From a virus, in the IMG/VR virus record IMGVR_UViG_3300032294_000205, positions 1-37,890 of that record: DNA of 37,890 nucleotides; one strand, given 5' to 3'. The position numbers and the translations under genes were made by a program. Numbering within the stretch: position 1 is the stretch's first letter; each line of letters begins with the position of its first letter. Of the stretch, positions 22,538 through 30,348 are shown piece by piece. The notes under the pieces were generated by a model. It was given only the letters and a program-made list of their open reading frames with translations. It did not search any database and was not told the origin of the DNA.

Positions 22538-25500
22538 AGTGGTCTCTCTTCAATGATCAGGTCATCACCAGTGATCTCGCCACCAGCGGCTTTCTTGACA
22601 GCTCCGCCCTCTTTGAGGCCAAGCTTTTGCATCTCGGTCAGGATGTCTTCGGTGATTATCTGTGACGGAGGATGGCCACGGGTGAAGTCCATGTAGCCGG
22701 GTTTTCTGCCCTTCTCGCGCATTGTCTTCTCAATGAAGTCCCTCATCAAGAGTTCTTTAGCCACTGGGCTGAAGCTCAATCCTAAGTCCTCGCCCTGCAA
22801 GATCGTAGGGAACGCTGGGTGCAAGTCTGGTCGGTCAATGATGCCACCACTTAGCGTGAACAAGCGGTTGCCCAGTGAACCAGCGGGAACATCAATCAGC
22901 GCAGGGTCTGTTGTCTCGCGGATGATCTTGTCGTAGTCAATGATCTGACCCTTCTTACCACCCACCTGTACGCCGCCCATCAAGTGGCCAGCAATAGATC
23001 GCCTGTCAAACGTGTTGGCAATGTTCTTAAAGTTCTTGTCCATGATGTCAACATCAGATGGAAACACTGGGTTGCCCTCTTTGTCCACAGCTCTTATGAG
23101 GCGGTCGTTGATCTTGTCACGTAGCTCAGTTGGCAGTCCACCCTTTTTGGCGGCTTTCTTGAAGTCACCGTATAGCTTATCGAACACCATCTGGTTTGAC
23201 TGGTGCTGGGTAGGTGAGCCGATCATGGTGGTATAGACAGGGTTGTCGCCTGCCTTCTTGCCGCCGCCTAGGATCATCTTGGCAACGCCGGGAGTCTTAA
23301 CGCCCCATGCCGCTTCAGCCGCACGGTACTCAGGCTCTGTCAGTTGCAGGCTTGAGAAGCCGGGGCCACCCAAGAAGCCTTCGCCGACCTTGGTGCGGTC
23401 AGACTGGGTGATCACCAGTGGGCGCCCTTCAATCCTGCCTAAAGCCTCAGAGGCTTTCATAGCTTCAGGCTTAGCCGCCTGCAAACCCTTCTTGATGATA
23501 GCCTTGCCACCAGCATAAGCAGGCTCACCGTTCTTCATCTTCTGGTTGTTCAGCTCCAGCATCATGGCGTCTGGGTTGTTGGAGATGACCACACCTCCAC
23601 GCTTCATGCCTTCGGCTGGTGGTACTTTAGGTAAGCCAGTGTTGTAGTCGTTACCTGTCTGCAACTCATACAACTTACCAGCCAAGTCATCTTTCTCAGC
23701 AGTCGTCAGATACTTAGGAACTTTATACCCAGCCTGCTCGAGTGCCTTGACATCTTCAGCCATAAAGATGCCTTGAGGGCCAGTCGTGCGCCATTCAAGT
23801 CCAGTGTTTTGAAAGTCGCGCACATCAGACCAGTTACCGCCTTGTACAAAGTCCCGCACGAATGGCAGGTATTCGGCTTTGGGCTTGGCGTTCTGCTTGC
23901 CCTTGATCTGCGTGATCGTGTAATCACCTTCCGGTTTCTTCTGCGCCATCAACTGCGCTTTTAGCTCTTGGTATCGCTTATCAACAAACTTTTCCCTTTC
24001 AGCAAAAGTCTTAAAGTTTTGCGCGTCAGCCTCTCGATCCGCTTGCATCTGAAGCGGTTGCAATTCATCGTAGTTTGATCGGAGATCGGGGGCTTTGGTC
24101 TCGATGGTTACATGTGGCTCGCCCTTGGCGTCAACCAATGAGTAGACCTTGGCTCTTCCGCTTTTGATCCCTTCCCATCCGCCATAACCGTAACCGAGAT
24201 GCCCCTCTTCGCCAGAACCCTTCACCCAATCGGGATGGCCTTGTGGTGGCTCGTAGCCACGGACTGAGTGCCCCATGGCGTCTGACTCAGCGGCAAAATC
24301 TCCGGGGCGGTTCAGCTCCACCCACTTTAGCCCTTCTGGGTATTCTTTGTAGACAGGCAACTCAGCACGAGAGGTCATGCGAGCCTCGTTCATCTTACGT
24401 GCCAGCTCTTGGTCGTACTCAAAGGTGCGGCGTACTGCCTGCTCCATGCTGACCTTGCTTAATTGCTCAGGGCGAATGCGTCCAGCGGCTACGTCTTCAC
24501 GTAGTACGTCAACAATGTGGTCAAAGCCTAAGTTGTACACTGATCCTGAATACAGCCTTGTCTCTGGGTCAAGCTTAGAGACGAACGGATTGAGTTCACC
24601 AGCTCGCTTCTCAAACCCCTGCTCTCTTGCCATCAATTGATACAAATTTTCTTTAAGCTCTTTGTACTTTGTGTCACCTAAAATCTCTGCCTTTTGAATC
24701 TCTGGCATTCGCATAAGTATCTCAGCTTCTTTAGAGCTGAAATCTTTGTTGCCTACATGTTCACCCATACGAGCAAGGAAGTTTTTATCAAGCTCTTTTG
24801 TGTAAGCGTCTATCTCCATTCTGGCTTGCAATACCCTGTCGGAAATATCTGCCGCCTCTTGTATCTTGCCAGCCTTGGTAACTCTAATTGAATCATCGGC
24901 TAAGTTCTCCCACTGTTTAGCAAGTGGTGACTGTGCCATGCCCTCAGCAGGAAAGCCCTCTTCCTTACGTACGGCTTTAAGATAAGCCATGCGATCTAGG
25001 TCATCACGTAGCGGCATGTGGGTAATGCCCTGTTCAGCCAGCTTGCGTACTGGGTCGTCAGGCGTTCCCATTTCTTTCTTGATGTAATTCTTCAGGTTGC
25101 TATCAATCCAATTGTTGACGGCTCGATTACTTACATAAAACGGATCAGACATGAGCACCCGAAGCTCTTCCTCAGTCATTGGTCTTCCATATTCAGGGCC
25201 AACAGCTTGTCCTTGCTCATTGATATGGGTGAGCCTTGGTTCAGTTGAACCTTTTAACCTGCGCAGGTCGTTCTCAGGGATGCCCAACTGCTCACCGCCA
25301 CCCAACCAATTGCCACCGTAGGGCTTGACCACGTTGGACTGCGTGTTAGCGCCCATCGCCATAGCCATCTCACGAGGTAGACCACCTTGCTCTAAGGCGC
25401 CCCTAACCACTGGCTCCATGCCACGCTCCATCGCCCTGCCAGCCTGCTCTGCGCCTCTGCCTGCCGCTCTCGTGGCTTGGGATGTGGCTGGGCCTGTCAG

Positions 25501-26004
25501 GAACTGCAACGCTACAGCTTCGGGTAGCACTGGAGGGATCTTGTACTCAGTCTCGAGCTTCTCAAGGAAGTCGCCAATGTCACCAGCGTACTCATAAGCC
25601 AAGGGTTGCTCAGGCTTGTAGATGCGCTCTTGGATGAACTTGTCAGCCGCTTCGTCGCCTTTGAAGAGACGTGTAGGGGCTGAGTTGATGGCTTGAGTCA
25701 GGGCTGAACCTATGAACCTTCCAGCCTGTAAGCCACCAGCAAGCTTCTCAGGGATAGACCTATCAGCCTGTACTTGACGCATGAGGTCAGCATCACGTTG
25801 GCTGATACGCCTGTTCAGCTCTCGGTTTTCTTTGGTGGGGATGCTTAAGTCAACCCTGCCCAAGCCCCTGATGTTCTCGCTGTACTGCGGAAGCTCCATC
25901 GCACGTTCGTCATCAATGAACGGCATTGGCTTAGCCGATCTGAAGTTCTTTGCCTTGATGTTCCCAACTCGTGGGTAGAACGCTGGTTTGTTTTCGTCAG
26001 CCAT
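22534..26004 (-). CDS. Giant polyvalent-type protein 1 with PcfJ-like segment
   Basis: A 1156-aa protein, the largest in the window. Residues 1-250 are basic and Ala/Gly-rich. About 556-645 hold 'EGLKWVELNRPGDF', 'SDAMGHSVRGYEPP', 'GRAKVYSLVDAKGEPHVTIE' and, at about 688, 'YTITQIKGKQNAKP', resembling the PcfJ-like domain of mobile elements. About 800-826 carry a GG motif with 'NPDAMMLEL'. About 840-1115 form another uncharacterised phage domain ('KVGEGFLGGPGFSSLQLTEPEYRAAEAAWGV', 'NTFDRRSIAGHLMGGVQVGGKKGQI', 'RKPGYMDFTRGHPP'). Lying between TerL and portal suggests a virion or ejected protein. Enzymatic function unknown. Confidence 0.72.
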   Translation of the reverse strand: MADENKPAFYPRVGNIKAKNFRSAKPMPFIDDERAMELPQYSENIRGLGRVDLSIPTKENRELNRRISQRDADLMRQVQADRSIPEKLAGGLQAGRFIGSALTQAINSAPTRLFKGDEAADKFIQERIYKPEQPLAYEYAGDIGDFLEKLETEYKIPPVLPEAVALQFLTGPATSQATRAAGRGAEQAGRAMERGMEPVVRGALEQGGLPREMAMAMGANTQSNVVKPYGGNWLGGGEQLGIPENDLRRLKGSTEPRLTHINEQGQAVGPEYGRPMTEEELRVLMSDPFYVSNRAVNNWIDSNLKNYIKKEMGTPDDPVRKLAEQGITHMPLRDDLDRMAYLKAVRKEEGFPAEGMAQSPLAKQWENLADDSIRVTKAGKIQEAADISDRVLQARMEIDAYTKELDKNFLARMGEHVGNKDFSSKEAEILMRMPEIQKAEILGDTKYKELKENLYQLMAREQGFEKRAGELNPFVSKLDPETRLYSGSVYNLGFDHIVDVLREDVAAGRIRPEQLSKVSMEQAVRRTFEYDQELARKMNEARMTSRAELPVYKEYPEGLKWVELNRPGDFAAESDAMGHSVRGYEPPQGHPDWVKGSGEEGHLGYGYGGWEGIKSGRAKVYSLVDAKGEPHVTIETKAPDLRSNYDELQPLQMQADREADAQNFKTFAEREKFVDKRYQELKAQLMAQKKPEGDYTITQIKGKQNAKPKAEYLPFVRDFVQGGNWSDVRDFQNTGLEWRTTGPQGIFMAEDVKALEQAGYKVPKYLTTAEKDDLAGKLYELQTGNDYNTGLPKVPPAEGMKRGGVVISNNPDAMMLELNNQKMKNGEPAYAGGKAIIKKGLQAAKPEAMKASEALGRIEGRPLVITQSDRTKVGEGFLGGPGFSSLQLTEPEYRAAEAAWGVKTPGVAKMILGGGKKAGDNPVYTTMIGSPTQHQSNQMVFDKLYGDFKKAAKKGGLPTELRDKINDRLIRAVDKEGNPVFPSDVDIMDKNFKNIANTFDRRSIAGHLMGGVQVGGKKGQIIDYDKIIRETTDPALIDVPAGSLGNRLFTLSGGIIDRPDLHPAFPTILQGEDLGLSFSPVAKELLMRDFIEKTMREKGRKPGYMDFTRGHPPSQIITEDILTEMQKLGLKEGGAVKKAAGGEITGDDLIIEERPL

Positions 26005-26063
26005 GGCTTATCCTGCTGAGTTGCTGTTGCCCCAATGATACCTTGGGTGTTGGCATCCGTCCA

Positions 26064-27497
26064 TCATGCCGCGTATGGGTTCTCAAGCTTACGCTGGCCA
26101 CTGTCCACATAGTCGTCCATGTCGTAGTCGTCCCGCGGTGCTCCATCAATGTCAAGCCAACCAGCATCACGCAGGAAGCGTAGCCCTTGGGTGCAGGCGT
26201 CCACGAAGTCATCATGGGTTGAGTCAGGGAAGCTACAGATCTGGGACACAAAGCCCTCAGCCCAGTCCTTGACGTAGCCCTTTCTCACACTGCTCTCAGG
26301 GATCCATACACGGCCTGCGGCGATGATGTTGGACACAATGTTCAGGCGCTGGATCTTGTCAGCTCTGCCGGGGTTATATGCGCGTACGGGTAGATGGCCA
26401 CGACGTAAGTCTTGGATCAAAGCTATGCCTGCGCTCTTGTCTTCCACTAGGATCAGGTCTACGCGCTTCTTGTCCTTGCCCTCACCGTAGACCACGTCGT
26501 ACTCCTCGATCACCTTGGGGCGTAGGTCTGGGTATTGGAGCCTGTCTTGCCAGCAGTCGATGATCATGGCCGACATTGGGCCGTCTAGTGGCTTGAACAC
26601 GCCGAACGTGATGGCCGCTGTCGGATCGTTGACAGTCTTCTCTGAGCTGGCGCAGTCATAGCTTTGGATGATGTACTCGAACTTAGGGAACTCCTTGTTA
26701 GGCGCCCATAGCTTGAACATGTCGCGCTTGACGATACCTGACTCCTCAGGGTCGATCAGCTCAGCGTGGATCTCCTGCCTACCGATCTTAGTACCTTCGT
26801 ATGCAAGGATCTGCTTTTGAAAGCTTGGAGCAAGGTTGGCTAGGTTCACATAGGTCGAGGCGGTGGTGATGGCCACGTCGTCCCCTTCCCTGCCTAACAG
26901 CTCTACGATCAGGTCTTTGGGTCTAGGTGTGGTGGTGGCGATCACCTGAGTCCTGCCATCAGCCTTCTTAAGACGAACAGCGAACTGGATGTTGTACCAA
27001 GCTTCGTCGAGGTAGTCCCATGCGGCTAACTCGTCCAGCCATGCGCCATGGTACTGACCACCACGGAAGCGATCAGGCTCAGAGGCTGAGATGCCTTTGA
27101 TCAGGCTACCGTTGACCAGCGTGATCTCATGCAGGGCTTTGTTGTAGTCAGCGATCAGAATCTCAGGGATCACAGCAATCAGTCCCGACTCACCCTCGAA
27201 GCATGTACCGCGTACGTCCATCGATGTTGGAGCGGACACCAGCCAGCGGGTCTTTGGGTTCTCCCATGCCCACCACCAGAGCTGTTCAGCCGCTGTGCGG
27301 GTTTTGCCTGCACCACGCCCGGCTAACATTAGCCAAATACTCCACCACTCACCTTGGGGTAGCTTCTGGTGATTAAACGCCCCAGAGAGCCATTTAATGC
27401 GTGTGGCGTATGCGGCTCCATGATAGGGGCCAAGCTTGCTCAGGAGATCCTTGTCTTGCAGGATGTCCAAGACATCTTGTTCAATGACTACGCTCAT
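26064..27497 (-). CDS. terL: Terminase large subunit
   Basis: A 477-aa packaging motor. The ATPase part has Walker A 'AGRGAGKT' (59-66) and Walker B with catalytic acid 'GAWLDELAAW' (D155, E156), then the coupling region 'TQVIATTTPRP'. The nuclease part has 'QSYDCASSEKT', 'LILVEDKSAGIALIQDL' and 'DSTHDDFVDACTQGL', supplying the acidic metal ligands. It cuts concatemeric DNA and pumps it through the portal. It overlaps TerS by four bases (ATGA). A 59-base gap separates it from the giant gene downstream. Confidence 0.95.
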   Translation of the reverse strand: MSVVIEQDVLDILQDKDLLSKLGPYHGAAYATRIKWLSGAFNHQKLPQGEWWSIWLMLAGRGAGKTRTAAEQLWWWAWENPKTRWLVSAPTSMDVRGTCFEGESGLIAVIPEILIADYNKALHEITLVNGSLIKGISASEPDRFRGGQYHGAWLDELAAWDYLDEAWYNIQFAVRLKKADGRTQVIATTTPRPKDLIVELLGREGDDVAITTASTYVNLANLAPSFQKQILAYEGTKIGRQEIHAELIDPEESGIVKRDMFKLWAPNKEFPKFEYIIQSYDCASSEKTVNDPTAAITFGVFKPLDGPMSAMIIDCWQDRLQYPDLRPKVIEEYDVVYGEGKDKKRVDLILVEDKSAGIALIQDLRRGHLPVRAYNPGRADKIQRLNIVSNIIAAGRVWIPESSVRKGYVKDWAEGFVSQICSFPDSTHDDFVDACTQGLRFLRDAGWLDIDGAPRDDYDMDDYVDSGQRKLENPYAA

Positions 27498-28063
27498 TCA
27501 GCGATCCGAATCAGTTCGAGACGTTTGACGGCCACGTCCATGAGATCCCTTACCGACACATCAATGACAGTCGGGTCGATCTTCTCTTCGGGGGCTTTGT
27601 AGTCACCATAGCGCTTGGGATTGAACTTGGCTAACAGCTTGAGGCGCGTCTCGATCTGGAGCTTACGGTGGCCAAGCATGTCCTCCTCAGTCACGGTCAT
27701 GCTGTCCTCACCCTCCTCAGCACCAGAGCTGTAGACCTTCTTGGTTCCTATGTGGAGGTTGTCGGCAATCCACAAGCACTCCTCGGCCATCTTATCGTAG
27801 CCAATGTCGCGTGCGCGGGCGATGGCTGTGGATAACTGCTCATTCCTCCACATCCAATCGTAGACCGTCCTCCATGCAGGCATACCTTCTTGTCTGCATA
27901 TCTCTCTGAGCGGCATACCTTCGCTTAACTGCTCACAGATCTTGAGTGCTATCTCTTCCGAGTACTTGGAAGGGCGCCCTCTGTTTGTCACTTCTTTTGT
28001 TTGCGGCTCACCTGTCACGTCGGCGACAGTGTCGCTGGGAAGACTCTTTGGTTTCTTTGCCAT
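27494..28063 (-). CDS. terS: Terminase small subunit
   Basis: A 189-aa DNA-recognition subunit. An N-terminal helix-turn-helix, 'GRPSKYSEEIALKICEQLSEGMPLREICRQEGMPAWRTVYDWM', is typical of this family. The central region 'ARARDIGYDKMAEECLWIADN' and 'RKLQIETRLKLLAKFNPKRYGD' should form the oligomerisation ring. The C-terminus 'IDVSVRDLMDVAVKRLELIRIAE' likely contacts TerL. AAAAGGAG precedes the ATG. It is the first gene of the late block, and a candidate promoter lies in the 56-base gap upstream. Confidence 0.92.
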   Translation of the reverse strand: MAKKPKSLPSDTVADVTGEPQTKEVTNRGRPSKYSEEIALKICEQLSEGMPLREICRQEGMPAWRTVYDWMWRNEQLSTAIARARDIGYDKMAEECLWIADNLHIGTKKVYSSGAEEGEDSMTVTEEDMLGHRKLQIETRLKLLAKFNPKRYGDYKAPEEKIDPTVIDVSVRDLMDVAVKRLELIRIAE

Positions 28064-28079
28064 TGCTGGAACTCCTTTT

Positions 28080-28116
28080 AACGTGAAGTTTAACGCACGT
28101 TTGGTTTTGTTTGCAA
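28080..28116 (-). promoter_or_regulatory. Candidate promoter for the packaging/head block
   Basis: On the minus strand TTGCAA (28116-28111) is 17 bases from TTAAAC, or 18 from TAAACT. A relaxed version of the TTAA inverted repeat (TTAACGTGAAGTTTAA on the plus strand, 28078-28093, 16 bases instead of 15) overlaps the -10 position. It is the only gap of any size before terS. Weak match; placement is inferred. Confidence 0.35.
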
Positions 28117-28119
28117 TGG

Positions 28120-28332
28120 TTAGTCTTTCAATCCCCTCATGATTCTTCTGTCCATGTCTTTGATGGTGAGCTTGAACTCTTTGTTTTGGCTTTCTAGTTT
28201 GGCGATTTTGTTGTTTGCGTGTTTCAGCTTTGACTCTAGCTCCTGTACCTGCGTCTGTAGCTCTGTGATGGCTTTGTTCGCTAGCTCAGGGTTCTCGCTG
28301 ATCCAGTCTGCTTCCCATATCTGCTCTGTCAT
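28120..28332 (-). CDS. Small coiled-coil protein before terS
   Basis: A 70-aa protein. The start 'MTEQIWEADWISENPELANKAITELQ' runs into a heptad coiled coil ('TQVQELESKLKHANNKIAKLESQNKEF') and a basic end. It overlaps its upstream neighbour by ATGA. No family is recognised. It may be a small regulatory or assembly helper. Confidence 0.7.
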   Translation of the reverse strand: MTEQIWEADWISENPELANKAITELQTQVQELESKLKHANNKIAKLESQNKEFKLTIKDMDRRIMRGLKD

Positions 28333-28562
28333 TGCTTCATACCCCTTACGAATGCCGCGAAGGATGCCGCCGTGTCCCCGAAGTTGGTCATCTTGTCGAA
28401 CTCGAGCGCTACCTCTTCCAGCACCTTATTGCGTTGTGATGGGGACACAAAAAGATCGTAGTGGTATGGCTGTCCCAGCTCACGCAGGATTTGCTTGCCA
28501 AGGTTACTGTGCTTTTCAACATCGTTGAAGGCTTCGTCCTCTTCTTGTGTCCAGTCGGTCAT
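28329..28562 (-). CDS. Unknown 77-aa protein
   Basis: An acidic protein: 'MTDWTQEEDEAFNDVEKHSNLGKQILRELGQPYHYDLFVSPSQRNKVLEEVALEFDKMTNFGD'. The 'W-EEDEAF-' start and 'EFDKM' pattern resemble small phage proteins of unknown role. ATGA overlaps link it on both sides, so its expression is tied to the whole operon. Its RBS is supplied by the end of the upstream gene (AAGGAGAAG). Confidence 0.7.
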   Translation of the reverse strand: MTDWTQEEDEAFNDVEKHSNLGKQILRELGQPYHYDLFVSPSQRNKVLEEVALEFDKMTNFGDTAASFAAFVRGMKQ

Positions 28563-28581
28563 GTGTTCTTCTCCTTGAGTT
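28559..28581 (-). repeat. 23-bp direct repeat, copy 1 (gene-junction RBS)
   Basis: Identical to 29349-29371. It encodes the terminal LKEKNT of one gene, the AAGGAGAA ribosome binding site and the ATGA start of the next. A third junction at 29588 is related but shorter. Confidence 0.9.
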
Positions 28582-29227
28582 GATAGTCTTTAAAAACAGT
28601 TCCTTTGCTTGCATCACCTTTCCAACATTCACTCACCCAACCGCGCTTTCCTGATTTGTAAGTGCGCCAATGTCCACGCACTTGATGGCGGCGTGGCGTT
28701 GCGTGTGTACCACCTTGCGGGTCATTCTTTTGTTTTGGCGGCTCTATCACTACGGTGTGCCAATCAAATGTCAAGGCTGGTTTTCCTTTTGACTGGCGCT
28801 TTTGGTTGATGAATGTGCGTTGGGGTGTAGGTTTGTAGCCCTCAGACTGCATGGCCAACTTGGTCACCACAGCAAGCACCATGCGATGCACTGGCTTGAT
28901 GTCCTCTAGGGTGATTTCTTCACCTTTGCGGTAAACCTTAAAGCCATCTGGCGTTACGATGTATGCGTATGGCGCAAAGTATTTGCCACCATGCCACATT
29001 GAACACCCTCCAACGGCAACAGAACCATCACCCTTTGTAAGCCACAGGGCAAAATCTTTTCCGCCTGTGTCAAGTCCAACAATGCCAGTTCTTTTTGATG
29101 GCAAGTTCATTAAGTAATCAGCAGGAACTTTCATTGCGGGAGTTGTATTCATCTGACCAACATCAAACCACAGTGCTGTTTCTGGCTCTGGCGCGAACTT
29201 AACGGCTTTACAAACTAATGGAGTCAT
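28559..29227 (-). CDS. Conserved phage protein with RGHWR C-terminal motif
   Basis: A 222-aa protein. The N-terminal half is beta-rich ('FALWLTKGDGSVAVGGCSMWHGGKYFAPYAYIV'). The C-terminal third has 'FDWHTVVIEPPK', 'THATPRRHQVRGHWRTYKSGKRGWVSECWKGD' and 'GTVFKDYQL', a motif set recognisable in many phages and never assigned a function. H/C-rich spacing could bind metal. It ends 'LKEKNT', encoded by a 23-base sequence also present at the end of another gene here. Confidence 0.72.
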   Translation of the reverse strand: MTPLVCKAVKFAPEPETALWFDVGQMNTTPAMKVPADYLMNLPSKRTGIVGLDTGGKDFALWLTKGDGSVAVGGCSMWHGGKYFAPYAYIVTPDGFKVYRKGEEITLEDIKPVHRMVLAVVTKLAMQSEGYKPTPQRTFINQKRQSKGKPALTFDWHTVVIEPPKQKNDPQGGTHATPRRHQVRGHWRTYKSGKRGWVSECWKGDASKGTVFKDYQLKEKNT

Positions 29228-29352
29228 TGTGGTTTCTCCTCGTCTGCAAAATCCATTTCTTGCGGATGCAATATATCGTCATGCACAATGACCCCGTGTT
29301 CGTTTGCCAACAAAAACCTGCCGCACACTACGCAGTAATAGCCATCACTCAT
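29224..29352 (-). CDS. 42-aa putative zinc-knuckle protein
   Basis: ATG 29352 overlaps the previous stop (ATGA) and has the AAGGAGAAG RBS of the repeated junction. The stop again overlaps the next start (ATGA). The product begins 'MSDGYYCVVCGRFLLANEHG' and has a C7-x2-C10 pair and several histidines (H19, H24, H29), which would suit a small metal-binding protein. The acidic end is 'DFADEEKPQ'. No family is recognised. Exact packing on both sides makes it a likely gene. Confidence 0.68.
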   Translation of the reverse strand: MSDGYYCVVCGRFLLANEHGVIVHDDILHPQEMDFADEEKPQ

Positions 29353-29371
29353 GTGTTCTTCTCCTTGAGTT
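29349..29371 (-). repeat. 23-bp direct repeat, copy 2 (gene-junction RBS)
   Basis: Identical to 28559-28581; it again provides the LKEKNT terminus, the AAGGAGAA RBS and the ATGA overlap. The flanking sequences on both sides are unrelated. Confidence 0.9.
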
Positions 29372-29591
29372 TGGCTTCAATGGCTCTGGCAAAATGAGTG
29401 TCCGTGTGCTTATGAGAAGCCGCACACTCAGCCGAAATCAAAACGATCTCATCATCAGTTAGCCCCACCCATGTGCGCTGTTGTTGTAAAGCCTCCATCA
29501 TTTGTGGCGTAATGCCGCACATCCAACCGTTGTCAGAAGGCCAAAAGCGCAAGACGTAACCACCAATCAAAAGTTCTTTAAATGCAGTCAT
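29349..29591 (-). CDS. Small 'LTDDEI' family protein A
   Basis: An 80-aa protein. ATG 29591 is chosen for its ATGA overlap and GGAG upstream. The C-terminal half 'WVGLTDDEIVLISAECAASHKHTDTHFARAIEAKLKEKNT' is a common phage small-protein pattern (L-T-D-E-E-I ... F-A-R-A-I-E-A-L). It is paralogous to the next gene to the right: same LTD-E-I block and same ending. Unknown function. The N-terminus ('ELLIGGYVLRFWPSDNGW') differs, so the pair has diverged. Confidence 0.7.
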   Translation of the reverse strand: MTAFKELLIGGYVLRFWPSDNGWMCGITPQMMEALQQQRTWVGLTDDEIVLISAECAASHKHTDTHFARAIEAKLKEKNT

Positions 29592-29755
29592 GTGTTTTTC
29601 TCCAGCAAGGCGGCTTCTATCTTCTTCGCCCACTCGAGCACCATGATCATGTTCCAGTTGGAGCTCTCAGCAGTTACGCCTAAAGCTTTCTGAATCTCCT
29701 CGTCCGTTAACCTCTTCCAAGGGCGAACGTAGTCTTGAATATCGTCGTCATCCAT
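29588..29755 (-). CDS. Small 'LTDEEI' family protein B
   Basis: A 55-aa protein starting 'MDDDDIQDYVRPWKRLTDEEIQKALG' and ending 'EWAKKIEAALLEKNT'. It is a paralogue of the neighbouring 80-aa protein. ATG 29755 has AAAGGAG upstream inside the preceding gene, which it overlaps by eight bases. The stop overlaps the next ATG. Short and easily missed; RBS and homology to its neighbour support it. Function unknown. Confidence 0.7.
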   Translation of the reverse strand: MDDDDIQDYVRPWKRLTDEEIQKALGVTAESSNWNMIMVLEWAKKIEAALLEKNT

Positions 29756-29993
29756 TGCTTACTCCTTTTGGTCTTGGGCAGTCAGTTGGGGGGATAACAG
29801 CACACCAGACAGCTTTGTACTGCCCTCTTGGCGCCACTTCCCATCGATCTATGTATACGTCTGGCATGTTCTTTAAAACCTTCCTGACGTTGGTCTTTGG
29901 TCTGTTAAGCAAATCCGATAGTTCTTCTAAGGTCATGCCATCAGGTATTCCGCGGAGCGCAACTCGTACGCTCTTGATCACAGCCATGCTCAT
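29748..29993 (-). CDS. Small helix-turn-helix protein
   Basis: An 81-aa protein. 'GMTLEELSDLLNRPKTNVRKVLKNMPDVYIDRWEV' looks like a winged-helix/HTH (helix 'LEELSDLLN', turn, recognition helix 'KTNVRKVLKNM', wing 'YIDRWEVAPRGQYKAVW'). It could bind DNA as a small regulator. The start at 29993 is fixed by an ATGA overlap. No close family is recognised. Confidence 0.68.
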   Translation of the reverse strand: MSMAVIKSVRVALRGIPDGMTLEELSDLLNRPKTNVRKVLKNMPDVYIDRWEVAPRGQYKAVWCAVIPPTDCPRPKGVSNG

Positions 29994-30169
29994 GGAGCCC
30001 CTTTATCGGGCTTTTGAGCCGTTTTCTGGTCGAGTTGAGGGTCAAGGTGCTTGATGAGCTGATCGAGGCTTATAGGCCCGATTTTTTCCAAGCGTTGTAT
30101 TTCAGTCAAAACGCAGTTCACACCTGCGTCGAATCCTTTGATGTAGTCACTCATGATTGTTTCGCTCAT
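29990..30169 (-). CDS. 59-aa unknown protein
   Basis: Reads 'MSETIMSDYIKGFDAGVNCV' then 'LTEIQRLEKIGPISLDQLIKHL' and ends 'TAQKPDKGAP'. It is linked by ATGA overlaps on both sides. 'DYIKGFDAGVNCVLTEI' is a typical start of small phage proteins. The last codons share a 19-base identical sequence with the SSB-like gene on the other strand (36245-36263). No function known. Confidence 0.66.
   Translation of the reverse strand: MSETIMSDYIKGFDAGVNCVLTEIQRLEKIGPISLDQLIKHLDPQLDQKTAQKPDKGAP
30001..30019 (-). repeat. 19-bp repeat, copy 1 (inverted relative to 36245)
   Basis: On the minus strand it reads GCTCAAAAGCCCGATAAAG and encodes AQKPDK near the C-terminus of the 59-aa protein. The identical sequence lies on the plus strand at 36245-36263 in the same reading frame. 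Confidence 0.85.
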
Positions 30170-30345
30170 TTGCCAAGGACGGTTTGTAGGTTTTCAAGCA
30201 GTTGCTCAGCCTCTGCACGGGTAAGAGGTACGCCCATACTGGCACGGCGGCCTTGCAGGGACAGCCATACGCCGTCGTCATACTGGTCAACGCTGAGGCG
30301 AACCTCCGCCTCTGTGTTGAATGATGTTTCGATTTCGGTAATCAT
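30166..30345 (-). CDS. 59-aa unknown protein
   Basis: ATG 30345 lies three bases after the preceding stop. The product has 'AEVRLSVDQYDDGVWLSLQGRRASMGVPLTRAEAEQLLENLQTVLGK': a short beta-hairpin followed by an acidic helix. The 'LTRAEAEQLLENL' helix is common in small phage proteins. The stop overlaps the next ATG (ATGA). Its operon position and coding-like composition support it. Function unknown. Confidence 0.66.
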   Translation of the reverse strand: MITEIETSFNTEAEVRLSVDQYDDGVWLSLQGRRASMGVPLTRAEAEQLLENLQTVLGK

Positions 30346-30348
30346 GAT

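Noticed and set aside
25997-26251. Alternative minus-strand frame across the end of terL
   Set aside because: It is a shadow of the TerL C-terminus. The Thr/Trp-rich reading has no RBS and ends in the 59-base gap before the giant gene.
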